Of a DNA stretch of 20,712 nt, positions 13,962 through 20,712 are shown in pieces. This DNA comes from an uncultured Eubacteriales bacterium (GTDB lineage Bacteria; Bacillota_A; Clostridia; Christensenellales; Aristaeellaceae). The notes beneath the pieces were generated by a model. It ran no database searches. It had not been told where the DNA came from and saw only the letters and a list, made by a program, of their open reading frames with translations. The translations under genes and the position numbers were made by a program. The stretch is from positions 1 through 20,712 of the forward strand of contig USEE01000002.1 of assembly GCA_900553645.1 (NCBI GenBank), in the 5' to 3' direction. Each line of letters starts with the position of its first letter. Position 1 is the stretch's first letter.

Positions 13962-16319
13962 ATGAGCTATTCAAAGGAACTTAAACTCGGTTCCGGCTGG
14001 CAGCTGACTTTGCTGGACGACGGCGAATTTGAGGGCGAGATCACCCGGGAGCGCGATCTGCCCGAAAGCGCCATAGCCGCCAGCGTACCCGGCGATTTCG
14101 TGCTGGACGTCGCGCGCAGGCGCACGGAGGATCCTTACTATCAGGACAATTATCTCCAGTCACGCCTGCATGAGACCGAGCACGTATTCTATACGGTCAA
14201 ATTCGACTGGGACGCCGATACCGAGAACACCTTTATAAACTTTGAAGGCATAGACACGATCGCGGACGTATACCTGAACGGCCAGAAGATCGGCCATGCC
14301 GAAAACATGTTCATCCCCCACCAGTTCGAGGCCAAGGGACTGGTTCACGGAATGAACGAGGTGCTGGTTCATATATACCCGGCGGCGCTGGAAGCGCGCA
14401 AGTACCCCATCGCCGCGTTCCAGTCTGCGCAGAAGTACAATTACGAATCGCTGGTAATCCGCAAGGCCGCGCACATGTTCGGATGGGACATATGCCCGCG
14501 CATAGTGACCGCGGGGCTGTGGCGGCCGGTGAGCGTTTTGCAGAAGCGCCCCCTGCGCATCGACAATGCCTATCTGATGGTCACGGGCATAAAGGGCGAT
14601 CAGGCCTCCTGCGCAATGATATTCGACGTGGACATCGGGCGCGAGCATCCCATGTTCTATTCGGTGCGCGTTGAGGGCGTATGCGGCGACAGCCGGTTCG
14701 AATGCGAACAGGCGCTGTGGTACGTACACGGGCGCATGACGTTTAAGGTGGACAATGCAAAGCTGTGGTGGCCGCGCGGCTACGGCAAGGCGAATCTGTA
14801 CGACGTAACCGTGACGCTGCTCCAGCAGGGTCGGCCGATCGATTCGGTCAAGTTCAGGCAGGGCCTGCGCACGGTTGAATTGAAGCGCGACGACATACTG
14901 GACGCAGACGGCAAGGGCGAGTTCTGCTTTATAGTCAACGGCCATCGCATATACATAAAGGGCACCAACTGGGTACCCGCGGACGCGCTGCATGGCAACG
15001 ACGGCGAGCGCATACCGCGCATACTGGACTTGGTCGAGGACATCGGCTGCAACGCGATGCGCGTATGGGGCGGCGGCGTGTACGAGAGTGACTACTTCTA
15101 CAATTGGTGCGACGAGCACGGCATAATCATATGGCAGGACTTCATGATGGCGTGCGGCGTGTATCCGCACACCGAGCGCATGATAAGCCAGCTGTGCGAG
15201 GAAGTCACCGCGATAGTCAAGCGCCTGAGGCACCATGCGTGCATTTGCCTGTGGGCGGGCGACAACGAGTGCGACTCGGCCAACTTCTGGGGCGGCTACC
15301 GGCGCGACCCGTCCACCAACACGCTCACGCGCGGCGTGATACCCGAGGTGCTGCACGCCGAGGACTGGACGCGGCCCTACCTGCCCAGCTCGCCCTACAT
15401 ATCCAGCGAGGCGTACAAGCTGGGCATGGAGGAGCACACGCCCGAACAGCATTTGTGGGGGCCGCGCGACTACTTCAAGGGGCACTTCTATCACGACGCG
15501 AACGCGGTGTTCGCCAGCGAGATGGGCTATCACGGCTGCAATTCGCCTGCAAGCATATACCGCTTTATCGGCAAGGAGAAGTCGTGGCCGGTCGATAACA
15601 ACGACATGTACCTGTATCACGCCGCGTCGCCTGAGCTGACCGATTCGCCCTATACCTACCGCATAGCGCTTATGACCAGCCAGCTCAAGTTCCTGTTCGG
15701 CCGAGAGCCGAAGAACCTCGATGAATATGCGCGCATGAGCCAGATTTCGCAGGCCGAGGCCAAGAAGTTCTTCGTCGAATGCTTCCGCAGCCGCCGCCCC
15801 GAGCGCACCGGGCTTATCTGGTGGAACATAATGGACTGCTGGCCGCAGATTTCGGACGCGGTGGTGGACTATTACTTCTGCAAGAAGCTGGCGTACTTCT
15901 TCATACAGCGCAGCCAGCAGGATATATGCCTGATGATGGACGATCATACGGGCGAACTGGTGCTGTATGGCGTGAACGATACTCAAAAGCCCGTTGAAAT
16001 ATCGTATTGCGTCGGCGATCTGACTAAGACGTGCGATGAGGAAGATAGGGACGACAGTTTCCGTGAGCGCCAGTTTTATTCCGTCGTGCAAGGCACTACC
16101 ATACTGCCCCCGGAATCTTCCACGCCGATTTACACTATACGCGAAGTCGATTGGCCGCGCTTCTACAAAATCAGCTGGGCTTGCCTGAGCGAGGATTGCG
16201 AGGTAAAGCGTTACGGCGATAATCACTATCTGAGCGGCACTCCGCCGTATGACTACGACTGGTACATGCAATGCCTTGAGGACGCCGAAATGGACGACTT
16301 TGAGGGCTTCGACGATTAA
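13962..16319 (+). CDS. GH2 family beta-mannosidase-type glycosidase
   Basis: This 785-residue enzyme is predicted to hydrolyse terminal beta-mannosides with retention. The N-terminal jelly-roll sugar-binding domain (about 1-180) includes VYLNGQKIGHAENMF. An immunoglobulin-like domain follows (about 195-300). The TIM barrel includes KGTNWVPAD, NAMRVWGGGVYESD and IIWQDFMMACGVYP, with the acid/base E436 in WAGDNE and the probable nucleophile E520 in ASEMGYHG. The WGGGVYE and WxGxNE motifs favour beta-mannosidase over beta-galactosidase or glucuronidase. No signal peptide is present, so it probably acts inside the cell on imported oligosaccharides. An AAGGAG site precedes the ATG. It is a single-gene unit with no sugar transporter or regulator beside it. 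The C-terminus is acidic. Confidence 0.93.
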   Translation: MSYSKELKLGSGWQLTLLDDGEFEGEITRERDLPESAIAASVPGDFVLDVARRRTEDPYYQDNYLQSRLHETEHVFYTVKFDWDADTENTFINFEGIDTIADVYLNGQKIGHAENMFIPHQFEAKGLVHGMNEVLVHIYPAALEARKYPIAAFQSAQKYNYESLVIRKAAHMFGWDICPRIVTAGLWRPVSVLQKRPLRIDNAYLMVTGIKGDQASCAMIFDVDIGREHPMFYSVRVEGVCGDSRFECEQALWYVHGRMTFKVDNAKLWWPRGYGKANLYDVTVTLLQQGRPIDSVKFRQGLRTVELKRDDILDADGKGEFCFIVNGHRIYIKGTNWVPADALHGNDGERIPRILDLVEDIGCNAMRVWGGGVYESDYFYNWCDEHGIIIWQDFMMACGVYPHTERMISQLCEEVTAIVKRLRHHACICLWAGDNECDSANFWGGYRRDPSTNTLTRGVIPEVLHAEDWTRPYLPSSPYISSEAYKLGMEEHTPEQHLWGPRDYFKGHFYHDANAVFASEMGYHGCNSPASIYRFIGKEKSWPVDNNDMYLYHAASPELTDSPYTYRIALMTSQLKFLFGREPKNLDEYARMSQISQAEAKKFFVECFRSRRPERTGLIWWNIMDCWPQISDAVVDYYFCKKLAYFFIQRSQQDICLMMDDHTGELVLYGVNDTQKPVEISYCVGDLTKTCDEEDRDDSFRERQFYSVVQGTTILPPESSTPIYTIREVDWPRFYKISWACLSEDCEVKRYGDNHYLSGTPPYDYDWYMQCLEDAEMDDFEGFDD

Positions 16320-16336
16320 ACTGCCTCCTCTGCCCT

Positions 16337-16370
16337 GCGCTCCGCGGATTTTCTGCGGGGCGCTTTTTTT
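16337..16370 (+). terminator. Intrinsic terminator of the beta-mannosidase gene
   Basis: A 9-bp stem with one T-G wobble (GCGCTCCGC 16337-16345 with GCGGGGCGC 16355-16363), a 9-base loop and seven T. It starts 18 bases after the stop codon. Confidence 0.92.
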
Positions 16371-16391
16371 GCGGGCATATTTAGCGGCTGC

Positions 16392-16420
16392 TTGCGCATT
16401 TTACCTTCCTATAATATAAT
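16392..16420 (+). promoter_or_regulatory. Promoter of the CorA-family gene
   Basis: TTGCGC (16392-16397), a 17-base spacer and TATAAT (16415-16420). A second TATAAT overlaps it at 16410-16415. No magnesium riboswitch would fit, since the predicted leader is only about 33 bases. Confidence 0.6.
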
Positions 16421-16445
16421 GGGCGTACATGATGTGCGTTTGAAA

Positions 16446-16451
16446 GAGGTG
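16446..16451 (+). promoter_or_regulatory. Ribosome-binding site deciding a TTG start
   Basis: GAGGTG lies 8 bases before TTG 16460, the same motif and spacing as in front of the P-type ATPase ATG. There is no nearby in-frame ATG with a comparable site; the first internal Met is residue 13. Confidence 0.6.
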
Positions 16452-16459
16452 CTTCCATA

Positions 16460-17299
16460 TTGATAAAACTGCTTGCGCCCGGCGATGAGAAGCAAATGAT
16501 TGCGCGCGTGGGCGAAGATATATTCAACCGCCAGCATTCCAGCCGCCACATGTGCGCGCCGGTTGGAAACGACGGCTTCTTTATCGCCATGCGGTATTAT
16601 GACGTACAGCTTGCCGGTTCGGGCAACGCGGCGGGCGGGCACATTGCGATATATTGCGGCGCGGGCGACATGCTGATAAGCTGTACAAACGCGCGGATAA
16701 GCGGCATTGTCTGCCAGCTTGCCCCGGACGAAAAGCCGTTTCGCGCTCTGGCGCTGCTGCTCGACGAGATGACCGAGGACGACGTGGACGCACTGGAGCG
16801 GATGGAGCTGAACATAACCGCACTTGAGGACGGGCTGATAACCGAACGCGTCGCGTTAAAGGCGGCCAGCGCGCGCATAATCGCGCTAAGGCGCGCGGTG
16901 CTGAAGATAAAGCGGTATTATGAGCAGCTGGACGTAATACTTGACCGGCTGTGCGAAAACGAAAACGGCGCAGTGACCGACGACGCGCTCAAGCTGCTGG
17001 GGGCGCTGGGGCGGCGAATCGACCGGCTTATCGAGTCGACCGCGCACATGAGCGAGTGCATAGCGCAGGCCAGCGACACGTATCAGGCACAGATAGACAT
17101 CGAACAAAACCAGATCATGAAGATATTCACCGTACTGAGCGCGGTATTCATGCCGCTTACGCTGATTGCGGGCTGGTATGGCATGAACTTCATAATGCCC
17201 GAATACGGCTGGCCGATGGGATACGTCTACGTCGCGCTTTTGAGCGTCGCGGTATGCGCGTTGAGCTTCTTCATATTCAAGCGCAAGCACTGGTTTTGA
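16460..17299 (+). CDS. CorA-family divalent metal ion transporter
   Basis: This 279-residue protein is predicted to form a pentameric channel for Mg2+ or a related divalent ion. The soluble N-terminal part ends in long charged helices (about 105-220). Two C-terminal membrane segments follow (about 222-238 and 254-273). The pore signature YGMN (240-243) closes the first of them. A basic KRKHWF tail ends the protein, as usual. It is shorter than many CorA proteins (about 310-320), with the shortfall in the N-terminal alpha/beta domain, so it is a divergent family member. The start codon appears to be TTG, with GAGGTG 8 bases upstream. It has its own promoter. Metal specificity (Mg2+, Co2+, Ni2+ or Zn2+) cannot be told from sequence. 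Confidence 0.92.
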   Translation: MIKLLAPGDEKQMIARVGEDIFNRQHSSRHMCAPVGNDGFFIAMRYYDVQLAGSGNAAGGHIAIYCGAGDMLISCTNARISGIVCQLAPDEKPFRALALLLDEMTEDDVDALERMELNITALEDGLITERVALKAASARIIALRRAVLKIKRYYEQLDVILDRLCENENGAVTDDALKLLGALGRRIDRLIESTAHMSECIAQASDTYQAQIDIEQNQIMKIFTVLSAVFMPLTLIAGWYGMNFIMPEYGWPMGYVYVALLSVAVCALSFFIFKRKHWF

Positions 17300-17343
17300 C
17301 GCGCGCCTTTCCATACAAAACCACGTACATGTCGCGCAAGGAC

Positions 17344-17372
17344 TTCTCACCCGGCGCGGCGCATGATATAAT
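17344..17372 (+). promoter_or_regulatory. Promoter of the AI-2E/tag/udg/patatin unit
   Basis: TTCTCA (17344-17349), a 17-base spacer and TATAAT (17367-17372) with an upstream TGA forming an extended -10. It shares the 13-base sequence GCATGATATAATA with the promoter at 13903. The leader to the start at 17454 is about 75 bases and shows no riboswitch that I recognise. Confidence 0.7.
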
Positions 17373-17453
17373 ATGATGAAGTGATTTATTCATAAACGCC
17401 GCAAGGCATATGTCATACGGTTCTGTGTTGTTTATTAAGGAGGTATTCGCCCT

Positions 17454-18719
17454 ATGAGCGATAAGCGCGGCCGCAATAAGATCAGCGCCCGCATAGTGCG
17501 GCCGGGCGGCAAGGCCGAAAAGCGCCCCTCGCCCGACCATATGGCCGACGCGGTGTTTGAAAAGCCGCTCCGGCACAGCGCGTACAACGCCGAATCGCAC
17601 CAGTTTTTCCTGCGCGTCGCGCCCACTGTGGCGTTCGGCGTGGTGCTGTACGTACTATTGCAAAATCTGGGAGAGGTCACAGGCTGGTTCAATAACGTGA
17701 TGCGCGCACTTGCGCCCGTGCTGGTGGGCGTATTGCTGGCGTTCGTGCTCAACATACCGCTGCGCCTTTTCGAGGGGCATGTGTTCTGCTGGATAAAGCA
17801 AAAGTCGGTGCGGCGCGGTTTAAGCGTGGCGCTGTGCTATATACTGCTATTAGCATTCGTGCTTACGCTTATATTCGTGGTGCTGCCGCAATTGACCGTG
17901 GCGCTGCAATCGCTGAGCAGTATGCTGCCCATGCTGGGCAAGGAGCTGTACGACGCCGCCGCAAAGCTGGTTGAAAAGTACGATCTGGACGAGGAAATAC
18001 TCACCCACCTGCAATTCGACTGGAACTCGATTGCCATGACCGTGATCGAGTGGGTCACGTCGTCGCTGCCGCAGCTGATGTCCACCACGCGCGACATAAC
18101 CAGCAGCGTGGTCGAGATATTCTTAGGCTTCATAAAGAGCATATACATGCTCTTTAACAAGGAGCGCATGGCGGCGCACTGGCGCAGGCTGTGTCAGGCG
18201 GTACTGCCGCGCGACTGGGCCGAGCGCGTGATTAACGTATGCTCGCTGGCGCAGACCACGTTCCGGGGCTACATGACTGGTATGCTGACCGAGGCGTGCA
18301 TTTTATGCACGCTTACGGCCACGGGCATGGCGATAATCGGCTTTCCGTCGCCGATATTTGCGGGCGTGCTTATGGGCATCGGCGCGCTGATACCCATATT
18401 CGGCATATTCATAATGGTGACGGTCAACGCGATACTTATCGCGGTGCAGGCTGATATATTTACGGGGCTATGGTTCGTGGTATACATAACCCTGCTTCAG
18501 CAATTTGAGGGCAACGTGATTTACCCGCGCGTGATGGGCAATGCGATACGCCTGCCCAGCCTGTGGGTACTGGCGGCGGCCACGGTGGGCGGCACGCTGT
18601 TCGGGCTGGCCGGACTGCTGCTCAGCATACCCGTGGTATCGATCATATACTCGCTGGTGCGGGCGTTTGTGCTCACGCGCGAGCGTGCCGCGGGCAAAAC
18701 CACGGCCAAGGGGGACTAA
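17454..18719 (+). CDS. AI-2E/PerM-family membrane protein
   Basis: This 421-residue polytopic membrane protein has a basic, probably cytoplasmic N-terminus of about 50 residues. Hydrophobic segments follow at about 55-71, 85-105 and 124-148, then an amphipathic extracytoplasmic stretch to about 200. A C-terminal group of segments includes FPSPIFAGVLMGIGALIPIFG and the QQFEGNVIYPRVMGNAI signature of the family. Members include E. coli TqsA, proposed to export autoinducer-2, and Na+/H+ antiporters of Bacillota; a sporulation relative, YtvI, is also known. Transport substrate is therefore uncertain. AAGGAGGT precedes the ATG. The tag start lies 4 bases after its stop, so the two are probably co-transcribed. 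Confidence 0.92.
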   Translation: MSDKRGRNKISARIVRPGGKAEKRPSPDHMADAVFEKPLRHSAYNAESHQFFLRVAPTVAFGVVLYVLLQNLGEVTGWFNNVMRALAPVLVGVLLAFVLNIPLRLFEGHVFCWIKQKSVRRGLSVALCYILLLAFVLTLIFVVLPQLTVALQSLSSMLPMLGKELYDAAAKLVEKYDLDEEILTHLQFDWNSIAMTVIEWVTSSLPQLMSTTRDITSSVVEIFLGFIKSIYMLFNKERMAAHWRRLCQAVLPRDWAERVINVCSLAQTTFRGYMTGMLTEACILCTLTATGMAIIGFPSPIFAGVLMGIGALIPIFGIFIMVTVNAILIAVQADIFTGLWFVVYITLLQQFEGNVIYPRVMGNAIRLPSLWVLAAATVGGTLFGLAGLLLSIPVVSIIYSLVRAFVLTRERAAGKTTAKGD

Positions 18720-18723
18720 CTAT

Positions 18724-19281
18724 ATGCGCTGCACATGGTGCACGGACGACGCGGACTACATCGCGTATCACGACGGCGAGTGGGGACGGCCTGTTCACGA
18801 CGACCGGCATTTGTTTGAGCTGATTATACTTGAAGGTATGCAGGCGGGGCTTAGCTGGCTGACTATACTTAAAAAACGCCCGGCGTTTCGGCGCGCGCTT
18901 TGCGATTTCGAGCCGGAGCGCGTGGCGGCGTTTGATGAAAATGACGTGGACAGGCTGATGTGCGACGCGGGCATAATCCGCAACCGGCGCAAGATACTTG
19001 CGGCGATAGGCAATGCGCGCGCGTTTCTGGCCATTCAAAATGAATACGGCAGTTTTGACAGGTACATATGGGGATTTGTAGACTTTAAGCCCATCGTAAA
19101 CCGCCCTGCGCCCGGCTGTGCGCCCGCGTCAACGCCGCTGGCCGAAAAGATCAGCCGCGACCTCAAGGCGCGCGGATTCAGGTTTGCGGGCGCGACGATA
19201 GTATATTCGTTTATGCAATCGGCGGGGCTGGTTAACGATCACGATACGCAATGCTTCCTGTGCGGGGAGGGCGAGGCATGA
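18724..19281 (+). CDS. tag: DNA-3-methyladenine glycosylase I
   Basis: This 185-residue base-excision repair enzyme removes 3-methyladenine from alkylated DNA. It closely follows E. coli Tag: RCTWC at the start, YIAYHDGEWG with H16, LEGMQAGLSWLTILKKR with the conserved E37, DAGIIRNRRKI, the GFRFAGATIVYSFMQSAG block and NDHDTQCFLC at the end. Cys3, His16, His at NDH and Cys at TQC correspond to the zinc site of the family. I chose ATG 18724 because AAGGGGGAC lies just upstream and the family N-terminus starts there; a longer in-frame start lies inside the preceding gene. Its stop overlaps the udg start as ATGA, suggesting translational coupling. Confidence 0.97.
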   Translation: MRCTWCTDDADYIAYHDGEWGRPVHDDRHLFELIILEGMQAGLSWLTILKKRPAFRRALCDFEPERVAAFDENDVDRLMCDAGIIRNRRKILAAIGNARAFLAIQNEYGSFDRYIWGFVDFKPIVNRPAPGCAPASTPLAEKISRDLKARGFRFAGATIVYSFMQSAGLVNDHDTQCFLCGEGEA

Positions 19282-19880
19282 TAGGCTGGGATGAGATTGA
19301 GTCGGCCGTGCGCGAGTGCGACGCGTGCCGCCTATGCGATGAGCGCCGCAGCGCCGTGCCGGGCGAGGGACGGCGCGACGCGGACATAATGCTGATTGGC
19401 GAGGGGCCGGGCGAGCAGGAGGACTTATCCGGGCGGCCGTTTGTGGGGCCGGCGGGACAACTGCTCGACAAAATGCTGAATGCGATAGGCTTAAAGCGCG
19501 AGGACGTGTTCATATGCAACGTGGTCAAGTGCCGCCCGCCGCGCAACCGCACGCCCGAGCGCGACGAAGCGGAGGCGTGTCTGCCCTATCTGCGCGCGCA
19601 GGTGGCTTTGGTCAGGCCGCGCATAATAATCCTGCTGGGCGCGACGGCGGCGCGCAATGCGATAAGCCCGGACATACGCATAACGCGCGACCGGGGCGCG
19701 TGGTTCGAGAAGGACGGCGTGCACCTGATAATCACATATCACCCGTCGGCGCTTTTGCGCGACACGTCGCTCAAGCGCGCGGCGTGGGACGATTTTAAGA
19801 GTGTTAAGGACAAGGCGATCGAATTGGGTATCGTCTGGCCGGAGCACGCGGACATTTCAGAGGTTGAGGAACAGGTTTAA
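19278..19880 (+). CDS. Family-4 (iron-sulfur) uracil-DNA glycosylase
   Basis: This 200-residue enzyme removes uracil from DNA. The iron-sulfur ligands are visible as C14-x2-C17 near the start and C85 and C101, spaced 16 apart around RPPRNRTPERDEAEA, the pattern of family-4 UDGs. Motif 1 is GEGPGEQED (41-49), followed by SGRPFVGPAG, which shapes the uracil pocket. Motif 2 is HPSALLRD. ATG 19278 is preferred over an upstream alternative because the family N-terminus begins at MIGWDEIE and a GGGGAGGGCGAGG stretch precedes it. It overlaps tag by 4 bases and the next gene by 1 base. Together with tag it forms a compact base-excision repair pair. Confidence 0.96.
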   Translation: MIGWDEIESAVRECDACRLCDERRSAVPGEGRRDADIMLIGEGPGEQEDLSGRPFVGPAGQLLDKMLNAIGLKREDVFICNVVKCRPPRNRTPERDEAEACLPYLRAQVALVRPRIIILLGATAARNAISPDIRITRDRGAWFEKDGVHLIITYHPSALLRDTSLKRAAWDDFKSVKDKAIELGIVWPEHADISEVEEQV

Positions 19881-20712
19881 TGGACAGACTTAAGTTACAT
19901 GCGCACCATAATGTTGAGAAGGTATATTCGGGGATCAACGATCTGCCTAGCGGCAGTGCGCCCGAGGGCGTCATTGAAGGCTGTGCTGTGCTTGAGGGCG
20001 GCGCGTTTCGGGGCGTTTACGGCGAGGGCGTGCTGGACGCGCTGATGCAAAATGGCATCAACATGAGCTGCACCATCGGCGTATCGGCGGGCGCCATGAA
20101 CGGGCTTAACTATGTTGCAAGCGACATCGGGCGTTCGGCGCGCATCAATCTGCGCTACCGGCACGACCCTCGCTATGTGGGGCTAAGAGCCATACACGGC
20201 AATCATGGTTTGATTGGATTTGACTTTGCGTTCGAGCAATTGCAATCAATCGACCCGCTTAATATGGAACGGTTTTTCGACCCTGCGCGGCGGTTTATTG
20301 CGGTGGCTACCGACTGTGCGACTGGGTTGCCTGCCTATTTTGAGAAGGGCAAGTGTTCGGACATATTCAAGGCGGTTCAAGCGTCCGCGTCCATGCCATA
20401 TGTATCAGCGATGGTGGACATCGACGGCGGGAAGTACTTGGACGGCGGCTGTTCCAAGAAGGTGCCTTACGAGTGGGCTATCAGTGAGGGCTATGAAAAG
20501 ATCGTCATCGTGCGCACACAGCCGCTCAGTTACCGCAAATCGGGCGAGGTGGACAAGAAGGCGCAGCTATTCTACCGCACGCATCCTGAATTTGCGAAGT
20601 CGCTGAGCGTATCCGGCATAGAGTACAACCGCGAATGCGACGAGATGGAATCGCTGTCGAAGGCAGGGCGCGTATTCATGATTTCTCCGTCGCGGCCGAT
20701 CGAGGCGAGCAA
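19880..20712 (+). CDS. Patatin-like phospholipase (3' end beyond window)
   Basis: The open frame runs from ATG 19880 through 277 complete codons to the window edge with no stop, so the C-terminus is missing. The patatin hallmarks are present: oxyanion-hole loop GGAFRGVYGEG (40-50), nucleophile S69 in GVSAGA, and the catalytic Asp D188 in YLDGG. The family forms a Ser-Asp dyad lipid acyl hydrolase. No signal peptide or membrane segment is seen, so it is likely cytoplasmic, similar to the RssA/YchK-like or YjjU-like bacterial group. Its ATG overlaps the udg stop codon as TAATG, indicating translational reinitiation. No strong ribosome site is seen in the udg tail. The substrate is unknown. Confidence 0.93.
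   Translation, partial: MDRLKLHAHHNVEKVYSGINDLPSGSAPEGVIEGCAVLEGGAFRGVYGEGVLDALMQNGINMSCTIGVSAGAMNGLNYVASDIGRSARINLRYRHDPRYVGLRAIHGNHGLIGFDFAFEQLQSIDPLNMERFFDPARRFIAVATDCATGLPAYFEKGKCSDIFKAVQASASMPYVSAMVDIDGGKYLDGGCSKKVPYEWAISEGYEKIVIVRTQPLSYRKSGEVDKKAQLFYRTHPEFAKSLSVSGIEYNRECDEMESLSKAGRVFMISPSRPIEAS

Noticed and set aside
14160..16271. 703-residue open frame antisense to the beta-mannosidase gene
   Set aside because: It is a product of GC-rich codon bias; the plus frame has all GH2 motifs, a promoter, ribosome site and terminator, while the antisense product shows no recognisable domain.
16371..16459. Magnesium-sensing leader (M-box) before the CorA-family gene
   Set aside because: The space between promoter and start is about 33 bases, far too short for an M-box.
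1..20712. CRISPR array, toxin-antitoxin pair, phage or transposase genes
   Set aside because: No regularly spaced repeats, no small paired open frames with known motifs and no integrase, transposase or phage structural signatures were found.

Overview
The window looks like a chromosomal segment of a spore-forming, GC-rich member of the Bacillota, probably an uncultivated Clostridia lineage. The main evidence is a complete dipicolinate synthase pair (dpaA-dpaB), which makes the spore-core chelator and is confined to endospore formers. It sits behind a sequence that matches a sigma-K-type promoter. Shine-Dalgarno sites of the AGGAGG type, TATAAT promoters (often extended -10) and intrinsic terminators fit the same group. 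Ile is often encoded by ATA despite the high GC. The lineage below class level is a guess; there is no rRNA or tRNA in the window.

Layout, left to right. (1) 1-323 has no credible gene but holds a conspicuous set of nested palindromes (16-143), then a promoter. (2) 324-2442, plus strand: an OmpR-type response regulator and its membrane histidine kinase, overlapping by 8 bp and closed by a strong terminator. (3) 2617-5680, minus strand: a LOG-family nucleotide phosphoribohydrolase, then a P-type cation ATPase of the PEGL type. (4) 5815-7237, plus strand: dpaA-dpaB. (5) 7297-12560, minus strand: a MoxR ATPase, a DUF58 protein and a membrane protein with a DUF4129-like tail, tightly packed, followed by uvrC with its own near-perfect sigma-A promoter. 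(6) 12772-13740, plus strand: an unrecognised 322-residue protein. (7) 13962-16319: a GH2 beta-mannosidase-type glycosidase with its own promoter and terminator. (8) 16460-17299: a CorA-family metal transporter, apparently starting at TTG. (9) 17454-20712: an apparent operon of an AI-2E/PerM-family membrane protein, 3-methyladenine DNA glycosylase I, family-4 uracil-DNA glycosylase and a patatin-like lipase cut by the window end. The last three genes overlap or nearly abut.

Most of this is ordinary housekeeping, stress and sporulation content in short transcription units. Three DNA repair genes (uvrC, tag, udg) fall within 13 kb, but only tag and udg are plausibly co-transcribed. I see no convincing new defence or mobile system. 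The parts most worth a second look are the folded element at the left edge, the MoxR cluster without a transglutaminase and with a possible sporulation promoter, the unrecognised gene at 12772, and the tag-udg-patatin coupling. Many long reverse-strand open frames here are artefacts of GC-rich codon use.
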